DNA of 64,000 nt from Pelomonas sp. CA6 (GTDB taxonomy: Bacteria > Pseudomonadota > Gammaproteobacteria > Burkholderiales > Burkholderiaceae_C). The DNA is taken from NCBI RefSeq assembly GCF_022549225.1, contig NZ_JAKZFD010000014.1, positions 1 through 64,000 on the forward strand, in the 5' to 3' direction. The stretch's first letter is position 1. Every line of letters begins with the position of its first letter. The notes under the pieces were generated by a model. That model was not told the DNA's origin. It worked only from the letters and a program-made list of their open reading frames with translations, and did not search any database. This document shows, piece by piece, positions 25,314 through 35,322 of the stretch. The translations under genes and the position numbers were made by a program.

Positions 25314-26186
25314 ATGGCATCGAGCAAGGAAATCCGCGGCAAGATCAAGAGCTTCGAGAACACGAAGAAGATCACCAAGGCCATGGAGCTGGTTTCCGCG
25401 TCCAAGATGCGCAAGGCGCAGGATCGGATGCGGGCGGCCCGCCCCTACAGCGACAAGATCGGCAACATCGCCGCCAACCTGTCCAAGGCCAATCCCGAGT
25501 ACCACCACCCGTTCATGGTCAAGAACGACCAGGGCAAGGCGGTGGGCTTCGTGGTGGTCACGACCGACAAGGGTCTGTGCGGTGGCTTGAACACCAACCT
25601 GCTGCGTGCCGTCACCAACAAGCTGAAGGACCTGGAGTCCACGGGCCAGAAGGCCGAAGTCGTTGCCATCGGCAACAAGGGCTTCGCCTTCATGAACCGC
25701 ATCGGCGCCAAGGTCGTCGCGCACGTCACGCAGCTGGGCGATCAGCCGCACATCGAGAAGCTGATCGGCCCCGTGAAGGTGCTGCTGGACAAGTACGCCG
25801 CGGGCGAGCTGTCCGCCGTCTACCTCTGCTACACCCGCTTCATCAACACGATGAAGCAGGAACCGATGGTGCAGCAGCTGCTGCCGCTGTCGGCCGACGC
25901 GATGGAGACGGACAAGGCTTCGCACGCGTGGGACTACATCTACGAGCCCGACGCGCCGACCGTGATCAACGAGCTGCTGGTGCGCTACACCGAGGCCCTG
26001 GTCTATCAGGCCGTGGCCGAGAACATGGCGTCCGAGCAATCCGCACGCATGGTGGCCATGAAGGCCGCCACCGACAACGCCGGCAACCTGATCGCCGAGC
26101 TGAAGCTGGTCTACAACAAGACCCGCCAGGCCGCGATCACCAAGGAGCTGAGCGAGATCGTCGGCGGCGCCGCCGCCGTGGGCTGA
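25314..26186 (+). CDS. atpG: F1 ATP synthase subunit gamma
   Basis: Central rotor shaft of 290 aa. The N-terminal ([20 protein letters not shown]) and C-terminal ([20 protein letters not shown]) helices form the coiled coil inside the head, and [14 protein letters not shown] (about 82-95) is the conserved Rossmann-like start. AGGAG lies 8 nt before the ATG. All expected regions are intact and the length agrees with E. coli (287). Confidence 0.98.
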   Translation: MASSKEIRGKIKSFENTKKITKAMELVSASKMRKAQDRMRAARPYSDKIGNIAANLSKANPEYHHPFMVKNDQGKAVGFVVVTTDKGLCGGLNTNLLRAVTNKLKDLESTGQKAEVVAIGNKGFAFMNRIGAKVVAHVTQLGDQPHIEKLIGPVKVLLDKYAAGELSAVYLCYTRFINTMKQEPMVQQLLPLSADAMETDKASHAWDYIYEPDAPTVINELLVRYTEALVYQAVAENMASEQSARMVAMKAATDNAGNLIAELKLVYNKTRQAAITKELSEIVGGAAAVG

Positions 26187-26214
26187 TCACAGGCAACGCA
26201 TAGTTTTGAATTGA

Positions 26215-27639
<1,425 letters not shown>

Positions 27640-27675
27640 GCGGCGCATTCGGGCCTCATGCGTCGCCGACGTGCT

Positions 27676-27696
27676 CGGTGGACTCCGCGTCCACCG
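27676..27696 (+). other. perfect 8-bp hairpin in the atpD-atpC spacer
   Basis: CGGTGGAC (27676-27683) and GTCCACCG (27689-27696) are perfectly complementary around a 5-nt loop. There is no following T-run, so it does not look like a Rho-independent terminator. Its position just before the epsilon gene suggests attenuation, mRNA processing or 3'-end protection of the upstream message. Confidence 0.6.
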
Positions 27697-27770
27697 GTGC
27701 GCGGGGCGCCTAGCCTGGGGCCCGGCTGCTTGCTGACTGGAATTCCTTCCCACTGTTGGAAAGATTGAAC

Positions 27771-28184
27771 ATGGCAACTATCCACGTCAACGTGGTTTCG
27801 GCCGAAGAGCAGATCTTCTCCGGCGAGGCCAAGTTCGTCGCGCTGCCGGGTGAAGGCGGTGAGCTGGGCATCCTGCCCAAGCACACGCCGCTGATCACCC
27901 GCATCAAGCCCGGCGCCGTGCGCATCGAGCGTGCCGAGGGGGGCGAAGAATTCGTCTTCGTGGCGGGTGGCATCCTGGAAGTGCAGCCCGACACGGTCAC
28001 CGTTCTGGCCGACACCGCGATCCGCGGCAAGGACCTGGACGAGGCCAAGGCGACCGAGGCCAAGCGACTGGCCGAGGAAGCGATGAAAAACGCCAAGAGC
28101 GACATCGACTTTGCCAAGGCCCAGAGCGAATTCGCCGCGATGGCCGCGCAGATCGCCGCGCTGCGCAAGTTCCGCAAGAAGTGA
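27771..28184 (+). CDS. atpC: F1 ATP synthase subunit epsilon
   Basis: Regulatory rotor subunit of 137 aa with an N-terminal beta-sandwich (about 1-85, [20 protein letters not shown]) and a C-terminal helical hairpin (about 90-137), the part that can inhibit ATP hydrolysis. The ATG at 27771 starts the conserved domain; an in-frame TTG at 27756 is unlikely. It is the last gene of the operon, followed by a terminator 36 bp downstream. Confidence 0.97.
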   Translation: MATIHVNVVSAEEQIFSGEAKFVALPGEGGELGILPKHTPLITRIKPGAVRIERAEGGEEFVFVAGGILEVQPDTVTVLADTAIRGKDLDEAKATEAKRLAEEAMKNAKSDIDFAKAQSEFAAMAAQIAALRKFRKK

Positions 28185-28219
28185 TCCCTCTCCGGCGCCC
28201 CCGTGGGGGCCCGGTCGCG

Positions 28220-28256
28220 ACGCCCGCAGACGCGAGTCTGGCGGGCGTTTTGTTTT
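28220..28256 (+). terminator. Rho-independent terminator of the atp operon
   Basis: ACGCCCGC-AGA (28220-28230) pairs with TCTGGCGGGCGT (28237-28248) with one bulged base and a 6-nt loop, and is followed by a T-rich tract ending near 28256. It lies between atpC and the next gene. Confidence 0.8.
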
Positions 28257-28276
28257 CAACTCCGCCGTCACCCACC

Positions 28277-29158
28277 ATGCCCACTTCGATCGCCATCACC
28301 CGCCATCAAGGCCAGGATGCCCTGCAACTGCAGGCTCCCGACGGCGCCCGTGCCACGCTGCTGCTGCACGGCGCCCATCTCGTGTCCTGGATCCCCGCGG
28401 GCGCGGACGAGCAGCTGTATCTGTCGCCGCGCAGCGCCTTCGCCACCGGGCAGGCCGTGCGTGGCGGTGTGCCGGTGTGCTTTCCGCAGTTCGCCGAGCG
28501 CGGTCCGCTGCAGAAGCATGGTTTTGCCCGTGCCAAGCCCTGGCAGCTGGTCACGGCCGAAGTGGGCACGGACGATGCGCTCGCGGTGCTGCGCCTCAAC
28601 GACGATGCGGCCACCCGCATGGTCTGGCCCCATGCCTTCGAGGCCGAACTGAGCGTGCGTGTCGCCGGCCGCACGCTGGAGATCGAGCTGGCCTGCTCAA
28701 ACCAGGGTGACGCGCCGCTGAGCTTTACCGCCGCGCTGCACACCTATCTGCGCCTGGGCAGTGTGATGCGTGCCTCGTTGCAAGGCCTGGGCGGTCTGGC
28801 CTACTGGGACTCGGTCGACAAGCGTGCCGCCACGCAGCACGAGGATCTGCTGCGCCTGGACGGCGAGCTGGACCGCATCTACCAGGGCGTCGAGGAGCGC
28901 CTGCTGCGCGGCGCGGAGCAGGGGCATGGGCAAGACCTGACCCTGCGCGATGGCGACCGCCGCGTGGCGATCCGCCAGCAGGGATTCCAGGATGCCGTCG
29001 TGTGGAACCCGGGCGAGGCCAAATGCGCTCAGCTGGCCGACATGCCCGAGGACGGTTGGCGCCAGATGCTGTGTGTGGAAGCTGCGCAGGTGCTCAATCC
29101 GGTGACGCTGGCGCCGGGCGAGGACTGGGCGGGCATGCAGAGGCTGGAACTGCTGTAG
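28277..29158 (+). CDS. D-hexose-6-phosphate mutarotase-like protein (YeaD family)
   Basis: Aldose-1-epimerase superfamily protein of 293 aa, in the glucose-6-phosphate 1-epimerase branch. Typical features are LLLHGAHLVSW (about 29-39), GGVPVCFPQFAERGPLQKHGFAR (about 62-84, substrate contacts), the catalytic-type His in ALHTYLRLG (about 156) and a late Glu in CVEAAQV (about 270). These enzymes interconvert alpha and beta anomers of hexose 6-phosphates. The ATG at 28277 is chosen because upstream sequence overlaps the terminator. The gene probably needs its own promoter. Not obviously linked to neighbours. Confidence 0.9.
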   Translation: MPTSIAITRHQGQDALQLQAPDGARATLLLHGAHLVSWIPAGADEQLYLSPRSAFATGQAVRGGVPVCFPQFAERGPLQKHGFARAKPWQLVTAEVGTDDALAVLRLNDDAATRMVWPHAFEAELSVRVAGRTLEIELACSNQGDAPLSFTAALHTYLRLGSVMRASLQGLGGLAYWDSVDKRAATQHEDLLRLDGELDRIYQGVEERLLRGAEQGHGQDLTLRDGDRRVAIRQQGFQDAVVWNPGEAKCAQLADMPEDGWRQMLCVEAAQVLNPVTLAPGEDWAGMQRLELL

Positions 29159-29191
29159 TCCATTCGCCCCTGGGCGGATCTTGGTGTTTCC

Positions 29192-29208
29192 GTGCGTATT
29201 TCACGCAC
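29192..29208. promoter_or_regulatory. inverted repeat upstream of the TonB receptor gene
   Basis: GTGCGT (29192-29197) and ACGCAC (29203-29208) form a perfect 6-bp inverted repeat with a 5-nt centre, about 119 bp before the receptor start. The size suits a dimeric repressor or activator. No regulator gene is adjacent. Confidence 0.4.
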
Positions 29209-29326
29209 AACAGGCGGGTTGGGCGCAAAACGGAGAATAAGTACGATGTCCGCGCATTCGGGGACCCGAAGCGCGATATGTCCTTCGTGGCTGGGTCTAG
29301 GCCCGATGCACCAAGGAGGACTCGTC

Positions 29327-32137
29327 ATGCTGTTTCCAAGAAAACCCATTCCCACCCTGCTTGCTGTCGGTTGCGCGCTGGCCTGTGCCCAGGCGGCGGC
29401 CCAGCAGGACACCGAAAGGCTGCAACGCGTCGAGGTCACCGGCAGCCACATCAAGCGGGCGGTCGATGAAGGTTCGGCGCCGGTTCAGGTGCTGAACCGC
29501 GAAGAGCTCAAGCGTCTGGGCGTCGCCACGGTCCGTGAAATGCTGGACACGCTGGCGTCCTCAACCAACTCGCTCTCGGACATCGGCGGCAGCAACTCCT
29601 TTGCGTCGGGCTCGAGCTCGGTGTCCCTGCGCAACATGGGCAAGCAGAGCACCCTGGTGCTGCTGAACTCGCGGCGCGTGGCGCCTTATCCGCTGGCCGA
29701 CTTCAACGAGGTGTTCACCAACCTGGACACCCTGCCGTCGGAGGTGGTGGAGCGCATCGAGATCCTCAAGAGCGGCGCCTCGTCCATCTACGGTTCGGAT
29801 GCCGTCGCGGGCGTGATCAACATCATCACGCGTTCGGACTTCACGGGCTTCAACGGGGCCCTCAGCCATCAGCAGGGCACGCAGCGGGGCAAGTTCGCCA
29901 ACACCCGCGCCAGCCTCACCGGCGGTTGGGGCGACCTGGCGCGCGACCGCTTCAATGTCTTCGGCAACGTCGAGGTCTACAAGCGCGAGGCTATGCATTC
30001 CTGGCGCGATGTGCTGCCGGACGTGAACCCGGTCTATCCGGCCAAGTTCTCCACCTTCGGTTCGCCGTCTTCCTATGCCTGGCCGGGCAATGTGATCGGC
30101 GTCGGCCCGGTGCAGGGCTGCGCCGTCGTGACCGGCAATCTGTGCCGCTACGACCGCTACAGCGCGTTCGAAGTGCAGCCGGGGGCCCAGCGGGCCAACC
30201 TCCTGATCCACGCGCGCTACCTGCCCGCCGACGGCCTCGAGGGCTATTCGGAACTGCTGTATTCGCGCGCCAAGAACGACTATGGCTCCACGCATTCCAT
30301 CTATGGCATCGGCAATGACTCGACCTGGGGCGACCCCCGCACCGGCAAGGGCCTGACCTTCATCCACCGCGGGCTGCCGGCCGGCCATCCGCTCAACCCG
30401 ACCGGCGAGGAGGTGGAGTTCCGCTATCGCTTCCTGGACGATGGCGCGGGCCAGAACCTGAAGACCGACCAGTACCGCTTCCTGACCGGCCTGCAAGGTC
30501 GGCTGGGTGCCTATGACTGGGATGTCGCCGCCGGCGTGATGGGCGGCAAGACCAAGATGGCGATCCGCGGCAGGCTCAGCGACAGTGGCTTCAAGGAGCT
30601 GATCGGCTACTACAACGCCGACGTGCTGGCGCCCGACTTCTTCAACAAGCCCAATGGCTACAAGATCGGGCAGACCAACTCCGCCGCCGTGCTGGCGCGC
30701 CTGTTCCCCAGCTATGGCTGGGATGGCGACGTCAAACAGTTCTTCATTGACGGCAAGCTGTCGGGCGAACTGATGCGCTGGAGCACCGGGCCGGTCGAGT
30801 TCGCCACCGGTTTCGACCTGCGCCGCGAGACCATGAAGATCACCCCGACCGACAACCTGCAGACCGGCGACATCGTCGGCCTGGGGACCTCACGCTCGGA
30901 TGGCAGCCGCACCAATGGTGCGGTGTTTGCCGAGGTGAGCTGGCCGCTGGCCAAGACGCTGAACCTGACCACGGCCGGGCGGCTGGACAAGTACAAGGGC
31001 TTCGACGCCCACTTCTCGCCGATGGCCAAGTTCAAGTTCCAGCCCCACCCGCAGATCGCGCTGCGCGGCACGGCCGAAGGCGGCTTCCGCGCCCCCAATC
31101 TGACCGAGAGCGCGCAGTCGCTGAAGTTCTCGTTCAACAATGGCACGAACGACCCGATGCGCTGCGATCCCGCGCTGGCGCTGGCCGCCGACCTGCGCAA
31201 GGCGGCGTCGCAACTGCCTGCGGGCCAGGACCCCAGCCTGCTGCTCGCTCGCGCCGACCGTATCGAGCAGGCCGAGTGCGCGGGTGGCGTGGCCAACCTG
31301 ACGCGCAACAACCCGGCGCTCAAGCCCGAGACCTCGCGCTCGTGGACCCTGGGGCTGGTGCTGGAGCCAGCCAAGGGCTGGAACCTCACGCTGGACTACT
31401 ACAACATCTATCGCAAGAACGAGATCGGGCTGAAGCCCATCGAAGATCTGCTCAGCTCCGAGGCCAGCCAGCCGCCGGGCGTGATCGTGCGCGAGACCGA
31501 CCCGGCCCGCGACACCAGCTTCACGCCGGCCGAGCGGGCCCAATACGGCGTGACGGTGGGCCAGTTGCTGAGCACCTCGGGCCAGTTCGAGAACCTGCTG
31601 AAGACCCGGACCTCGGGCGTGGACGTGGCGCTGCAGTCGCAGACCCGCTGGCCCATCGGCACCTTCTCCTGGACCGTGGATCTGAACTACCTGATCAAGT
31701 ACCAGGAATGGCGGACCGAGCGCGACAGCTGGGGCGACAACCTGGCGGGCCGCTATGGCTATTCACGGGTCACGCTGGGCAACACCTTCGCGTTGAAGTC
31801 CGGCGACTTCACCCATGCACTGCGCTATGTGATGAACAGTCCGCAGGCGCTGCGCCGCGACGTCAACGACAGCGGTTGGACGCTTGCCGACTGCCAGCGC
31901 AAGAACCTTAGCGTGGCGGAATGCCAGGTCGACCGCTACCAGCGCTTCGACTACGGCATCTCCTACAGCGGCTTCAAGAACCTGGTGCTGTCCTTCCATG
32001 TGCGCAACCTGCTCAACGACCGCCCGCCGGTCGACTTCCGCGAGTTCAGCGTCAGTGGTGGCAACATCATTCCCCAGAACCGCGAGGACGTGATGGGGCG
32101 GCTGTACCGTCTGACCCTGGAGTACAGCTTCAAGTGA
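29327..32137 (+). CDS. TonB-dependent outer-membrane receptor
   Basis: Outer-membrane gated beta-barrel of 936 aa that imports a large solute using TonB energy. The signal peptide is residues 1-26 (AQAAAQ). The plug domain runs from about 35 to 160, with the TonB-box-like VEVTGS near 35, LLNSRRVAPYPL and EVVERIEILKSGASSIYGSDAVAGVINI, the classical plug signature. The barrel fills about 240-936 and ends YRLTLEYSFK. A strong Shine-Dalgarno (AAGGAGGA) sets the ATG at 29327. The style (SHIKR, RNMGKQSTLVLLNSRR) is that of the broad Oar/IroN-like receptors used for carbohydrates, peptides or siderophores. No transporter or enzyme beside it identifies the ligand. Confidence 0.93.
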   Translation: MLFPRKPIPTLLAVGCALACAQAAAQQDTERLQRVEVTGSHIKRAVDEGSAPVQVLNREELKRLGVATVREMLDTLASSTNSLSDIGGSNSFASGSSSVSLRNMGKQSTLVLLNSRRVAPYPLADFNEVFTNLDTLPSEVVERIEILKSGASSIYGSDAVAGVINIITRSDFTGFNGALSHQQGTQRGKFANTRASLTGGWGDLARDRFNVFGNVEVYKREAMHSWRDVLPDVNPVYPAKFSTFGSPSSYAWPGNVIGVGPVQGCAVVTGNLCRYDRYSAFEVQPGAQRANLLIHARYLPADGLEGYSELLYSRAKNDYGSTHSIYGIGNDSTWGDPRTGKGLTFIHRGLPAGHPLNPTGEEVEFRYRFLDDGAGQNLKTDQYRFLTGLQGRLGAYDWDVAAGVMGGKTKMAIRGRLSDSGFKELIGYYNADVLAPDFFNKPNGYKIGQTNSAAVLARLFPSYGWDGDVKQFFIDGKLSGELMRWSTGPVEFATGFDLRRETMKITPTDNLQTGDIVGLGTSRSDGSRTNGAVFAEVSWPLAKTLNLTTAGRLDKYKGFDAHFSPMAKFKFQPHPQIALRGTAEGGFRAPNLTESAQSLKFSFNNGTNDPMRCDPALALAADLRKAASQLPAGQDPSLLLARADRIEQAECAGGVANLTRNNPALKPETSRSWTLGLVLEPAKGWNLTLDYYNIYRKNEIGLKPIEDLLSSEASQPPGVIVRETDPARDTSFTPAERAQYGVTVGQLLSTSGQFENLLKTRTSGVDVALQSQTRWPIGTFSWTVDLNYLIKYQEWRTERDSWGDNLAGRYGYSRVTLGNTFALKSGDFTHALRYVMNSPQALRRDVNDSGWTLADCQRKNLSVAECQVDRYQRFDYGISYSGFKNLVLSFHVRNLLNDRPPVDFREFSVSGGNIIPQNREDVMGRLYRLTLEYSFK

Positions 32138-32228
32138 TCTGACGGACCGGGTCGCGGCCATGCCGCGGCCCGGCGCTCCGGCCCCGTCACGCCGCGCGGC
32201 GTCGCCACCCCAGGCCAGGAAGCGCACG

Positions 32229-33086
32229 ATGTCCAAGGACAAGAAACCCAAGAATCTCAGCAACGCCCGCAGGGATAAAAGCGACAAGAACGGCAAAGGC
32301 GCCGGCCGTCACGGCGATCACCTGTCCAAGGCCGACTACCTGACACAGCTGGAGCCGCTGCAGCTGGAACTCAATGGGATGGCACGCTGGCTGCAGCACC
32401 ATGGCAAGCGCTTGCTGGTGCTGGTCGAAGGGCGCGACACCGCGGGCAAGGGCGGGGTGATCTCGGCGATGTCCGAAACCTTGAATCCGCGCCAGTGCCG
32501 CACCGTCGCGCTGTCCAAGCCCAGCGAGCGCGAGCAGGGTCAGTGGTATTTCCAGCGCTATGTGCCGCACCTGCCCGCGGCTGGCGAGATCGTGCTGTTC
32601 GACCGCAGCTGGTACAACCGCGCCGGCGTGGAGGCGGTGATGGGCTATTGCACGCCGCAGCAGACCGATGCCTTTCTGCGCCAGGTGCCGCTGTTCGAGA
32701 AACTGCTGGTGGACGACGGGTTGCTGCTGTTCAAGTACTGGCTCTGCGTGGACCAGGCGCAGCAGGAGCAGCGCTTCGCGGAGCGCGCGCAGGACCCGCT
32801 GAAGCGCTGGAAGCTCTCGCCGGTGGACCTGGAAGCGCGTCGCCACTACGCCGACTACGGCACGGCGCGCGACCGCATGCTGGCCGCCACCCACACCCGC
32901 CATGCGCCCTGGACGCTGGTGGACTTCAACGACCAGCGCCGCGGCCGGCTCACGCTGATCCGTCATCTGCTTGATCAGCTGCCCGACGTGGCCGTGCCCG
33001 AGGCACGCCTGCGGCTGCCGCCACTGGGCCACGCCCCCCTGAGCGAGAGCTTCGGCGGCCGTCTGCGGCCGATCCGTTCGGCCTGA
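32229..33086 (+). CDS. ppk2: polyphosphate kinase 2 family protein
   Basis: Cytoplasmic P-loop kinase of 285 aa that moves phosphate between polyphosphate and nucleotides. The Walker A-type loop is GRDTAGKGG (residues 68-76); the Walker B/lid start is DRSWYNRAGVE (125-135); KYWLCVDQAQQEQRF and the lid R-rich segment RAQDPLKRWKLS follow (about 174-202). It is a single-domain PPK2, the type that mainly makes NDP/NTP from polyP. The Lys/Asn-rich N-terminal 30 residues look disordered. Starts 91 bp after the receptor gene; a functional tie is not evident. Confidence 0.92.
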   Translation: MSKDKKPKNLSNARRDKSDKNGKGAGRHGDHLSKADYLTQLEPLQLELNGMARWLQHHGKRLLVLVEGRDTAGKGGVISAMSETLNPRQCRTVALSKPSEREQGQWYFQRYVPHLPAAGEIVLFDRSWYNRAGVEAVMGYCTPQQTDAFLRQVPLFEKLLVDDGLLLFKYWLCVDQAQQEQRFAERAQDPLKRWKLSPVDLEARRHYADYGTARDRMLAATHTRHAPWTLVDFNDQRRGRLTLIRHLLDQLPDVAVPEARLRLPPLGHAPLSESFGGRLRPIRSA

Positions 33087-33122
33087 GTGGCGCGCATCCC
33101 GGCAAGACCTGACCCCGCGGGA

Positions 33123-33629
33123 TCAGATCAGGACGATCGCGTCGGGCAGCTCGTTGGGACGGCTGGCGCCCGGCGGCAGCGGGAAGTGCTGCTGCAGCAA
33201 CGCGTGCACGGCCTCCACCGCCTCGGTCAGGCCGAGTTCGTAGTTGCCGGTCTGCAGCGCGTCGCGCAGCCGGCCGACGACGGCCTGCCACTGCTCGGGG
33301 CCCACATGGGCGTTGAGTCCGCGATCGGCGACGATCTCGATGGCGTGGTCGGCCAGCAGCAGATAGATCAGCACGCCGTTGTTGGCCTCGGTGTCCCAGA
33401 TGCGCAGCTTGCCGAACAGCGTCAGCGCGCGGTCGCGCGCCTTCAGCCCCTTCCACAGATAGGACGGTGGCAGGCCGGCCTCGACGCAGATGCGGATCTC
33501 GCCATGGTGCTGGCCTTCGCTCTGCGCGATGCGGCGCTCCAGCCGCGCCACCGCGTCGGCCGGCAGCCGGCGGCGTGTGTCCCGGGCGTCCAGCCAGCGG
33601 TGTTTGATCCAGCGGGTCCAGCGATGCAT
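33123..33629 (-). CDS. TPM-domain protein, cytoplasmic or peripheral (second in operon)
   Basis: Protein of 168 aa carrying one TPM domain (about residues 20-145: ARLERRIAQSEGQHHGEIRICVEAG, then NNGVLIYLLLADHAIEIVADRG). Unlike its upstream neighbour it has no signal peptide and no glycine-rich tail. Its ATG overlaps the neighbour's stop by 1 nt (TGATG), so translation is coupled. TPM domains bind metals or have been assigned phosphatase activity in plants, but the bacterial role beside LemA is not established. Confidence 0.85.
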   Translation of the reverse strand: MHRWTRWIKHRWLDARDTRRRLPADAVARLERRIAQSEGQHHGEIRICVEAGLPPSYLWKGLKARDRALTLFGKLRIWDTEANNGVLIYLLLADHAIEIVADRGLNAHVGPEQWQAVVGRLRDALQTGNYELGLTEAVEAVHALLQQHFPLPPGASRPNELPDAIVLI

Positions 33630-34567
33630 CACCAATCTCCCGAAGCGCCGCCGCCGCCGAAATCGCCACCGCCGCCGGACGAGAATCCGCCGCCGCTGTC
33701 GCCGCCGCCCCAGCTGCCGCCCGAAGCGCTGCCACCCCCACCCCAGATGATGGGAGGCCCACCGCTGCCGCCGCCACTGCGGCCACCGCGCCGTGCGCTG
33801 CCGCCGCCGGCCCCCATCACGCCGACCAACATCAGCGCCAGCAGGCCCGCGCCCAGGCCCAGCCACAGGCTGGATGTGACCAGCCAGCCTAGCGCGCCGG
33901 TGCCGCCCGCGGTCAGCAGGCTGCCCGCCTTGCGACCCAGCAGCATGGACAGCAGGCCGCCGGCGACCGGCACCGCGATGAAGAACAGCATGGCCAGCGT
34001 GCCCAGCCCCGGCCCGTCGGTGGCGCTGCCGCGCGTGTTGCGTCGGTCCGTCGGGGCGGGCAAGTGCTCGCCACGTATGCGCGCCTGCAGTGCGTCCACG
34101 CCGCGGTTCAGCCCGCCGGCATAGTCGCCGGCCTTGAAGGCCGGCCCCATGTCCTTCTGGATGATCTGGCGCGCCGCCAGGTCCGGTACCGCGCCCTCCA
34201 GGGCCTTAGCCACCTCGATGCGCAGCTTGCGGTCCTGCACCGCGACGACGATCAACAACCCGTCGCCGACCTCGCGCCGGCCGATCTTCCAGTGGTCGCC
34301 GACGCGCTGCGCATAGGCGGCGATGTCCTCGGGCGCGGTGCTGGGGATCAGCAGTAGCACCATCTGCGGCCCGGCCTCGCGCTCGAAGGCCGCCAGCTTG
34401 GCCTCCAGCGCGGCGCTCTGCTCGGGGCTGAGCACGCCGGCGCGGTCGATCACGCGTCCGCTCAACTCGGGCACAGGCTGCACGTCCTGGGCCCAGGCCT
34501 GGGGCACGAAACCCAGACCCAGCAGCGCGCAGCACGCCAGCAACAGGGCCCGGCACCAGGCGATCAT
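33629..34567 (-). CDS. TPM-domain membrane protein, YgcG-like with Gly-rich tail
   Basis: Protein of 312 aa. Signal peptide at residues 1-26 (AWAQ), then an extracytoplasmic TPM domain (about 35-160: GRVIDRAGVLSPEQSAALEAKL, MVLLLIPST, VGDGLLIVVAVQDRKLRIEVAKALEG), then three hydrophobic segments (about 190-250), and a C-terminal tail of almost only Gly/Ser (about 252-312) ending GASGDW. This is the classical YgcG/Psb32-like layout found next to LemA. It starts 13 bp downstream of the lemA stop. Confidence 0.9.
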   Translation of the reverse strand: MIAWCRALLLACCALLGLGFVPQAWAQDVQPVPELSGRVIDRAGVLSPEQSAALEAKLAAFEREAGPQMVLLLIPSTAPEDIAAYAQRVGDHWKIGRREVGDGLLIVVAVQDRKLRIEVAKALEGAVPDLAARQIIQKDMGPAFKAGDYAGGLNRGVDALQARIRGEHLPAPTDRRNTRGSATDGPGLGTLAMLFFIAVPVAGGLLSMLLGRKAGSLLTAGGTGALGWLVTSSLWLGLGAGLLALMLVGVMGAGGGSARRGGRSGGGSGGPPIIWGGGGSASGGSWGGGDSGGGFSSGGGGDFGGGGASGDW

Positions 34568-34580
34568 CGCCAGACTCCGC

Positions 34581-35210
34581 TTACTTGGAGGCGGCCGGGG
34601 CCGCGGGTTTGGCGGTGTCGAAGTTGACCGTGGGTGCGGTGGTGATGGCCGCCTCGTTCTGGACCTGGAAGTTGGGCTTGGGCTTGTAGCCGAAGAGCAT
34701 GGCGGTCAGGTTCTGCGGGAAGCTGCGCGTCAGCACGTTGTAGTCCTGCACCGACTTGATATAGCGGCCGCGCGCCACGGTGATGCGGTTCTCCGTGCCT
34801 TCCAGCTGCACGCGCAGGTCCTGGAAGCCCTGGTTGGCCTTCAGGTTGGGGTAGTTCTCGCTGACCATCAGCAGACGCGACAGCGCGCCGGACAGCTCGC
34901 CCTGCGCGGCCTGGAACTGCTTCAGCGCCTCCGGGTCGCGGGCCAGTTCGGGCGTGACCTGGATGCTGGTGGCCTTGGCCCGGGCCTCCACCACGCGGGT
35001 CAGGGTCTCCTGTTCGAAGTTGGCCTCGCCCTTGACGGTGTTGACGACGTTGGGAATCAGGTCCGCGCGACGCTGGTACTGGCTCAGCACCTCGGCCCAA
35101 TTGGCGTTGACCTGCTCGTCCAGGCTCTGGAACTGGTTGTAGCCGCAGCCCGACAGGCTCAGGGTGGCGGCCAGGGTCAGGGCCGCGAGGGCCGAGCGCT
35201 TCATCGTCAT
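34581..35210 (-). CDS. lemA: LemA-family lipoprotein
   Basis: Protein of 209 aa with a lipoprotein signal (lipobox LSGC, Cys22). The LemA helical core follows, with diagnostic NQFQSLDEQVNANWAEVLSQ (about 25-44), YQRRADLIPNVVNTVKG and ENRITVARGRYIKSVQDYN. The ATG at 35210 is preferred over 35204 because GGAGGAC lies 5 nt upstream. It heads a LemA-TPM-TPM operon and is divergent from hemE. LemA proteins are membrane-associated and of unknown biochemical function. Confidence 0.92.
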   Translation of the reverse strand: MTMKRSALAALTLAATLSLSGCGYNQFQSLDEQVNANWAEVLSQYQRRADLIPNVVNTVKGEANFEQETLTRVVEARAKATSIQVTPELARDPEALKQFQAAQGELSGALSRLLMVSENYPNLKANQGFQDLRVQLEGTENRITVARGRYIKSVQDYNVLTRSFPQNLTAMLFGYKPKPNFQVQNEAAITTAPTVNFDTAKPAAPAASK

Positions 35211-35261
35211 CTGTGTCCTCCAGGTGGGCAACATGCGTTTCCAGCCGGCAGATGCCGCCGG

Positions 35262-35277
35262 CTTGAACGAATTCAAG
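35262..35277. promoter_or_regulatory. palindrome between lemA and hemE
   Basis: CTTGAA (35262-35267) and TTCAAG (35272-35277) form a perfect 6-bp inverted repeat around CGAA. It is directly preceded by a GCCGGC...GCCGGC pair (35244-35249, 35257-35262). It is placed to act as an operator in the 112-bp divergent gap. Confidence 0.35.
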
Positions 35278-35308
35278 TGTGCCGGCCAGTATCCCATGGG
35301 GGGCGGGG

Positions 35309-35314
35309 GATAAT
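35309..35314 (+). promoter_or_regulatory. -10-like GATAAT 8 nt upstream of hemE ATG
   Basis: GATAAT, one base from the -10 consensus, ends 8 nt before the hemE start codon and there is no Shine-Dalgarno between. A start at the usual distance would give a leaderless hemE mRNA. Confidence 0.45.
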
Positions 35315-35322
35315 GCCGGGCC

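Noticed and set aside
29165-29180. CGCCC/GGGCG stem as terminator for the mutarotase gene
   Set aside because: The stem is short, the loop is only 2 nt and no T-run follows.
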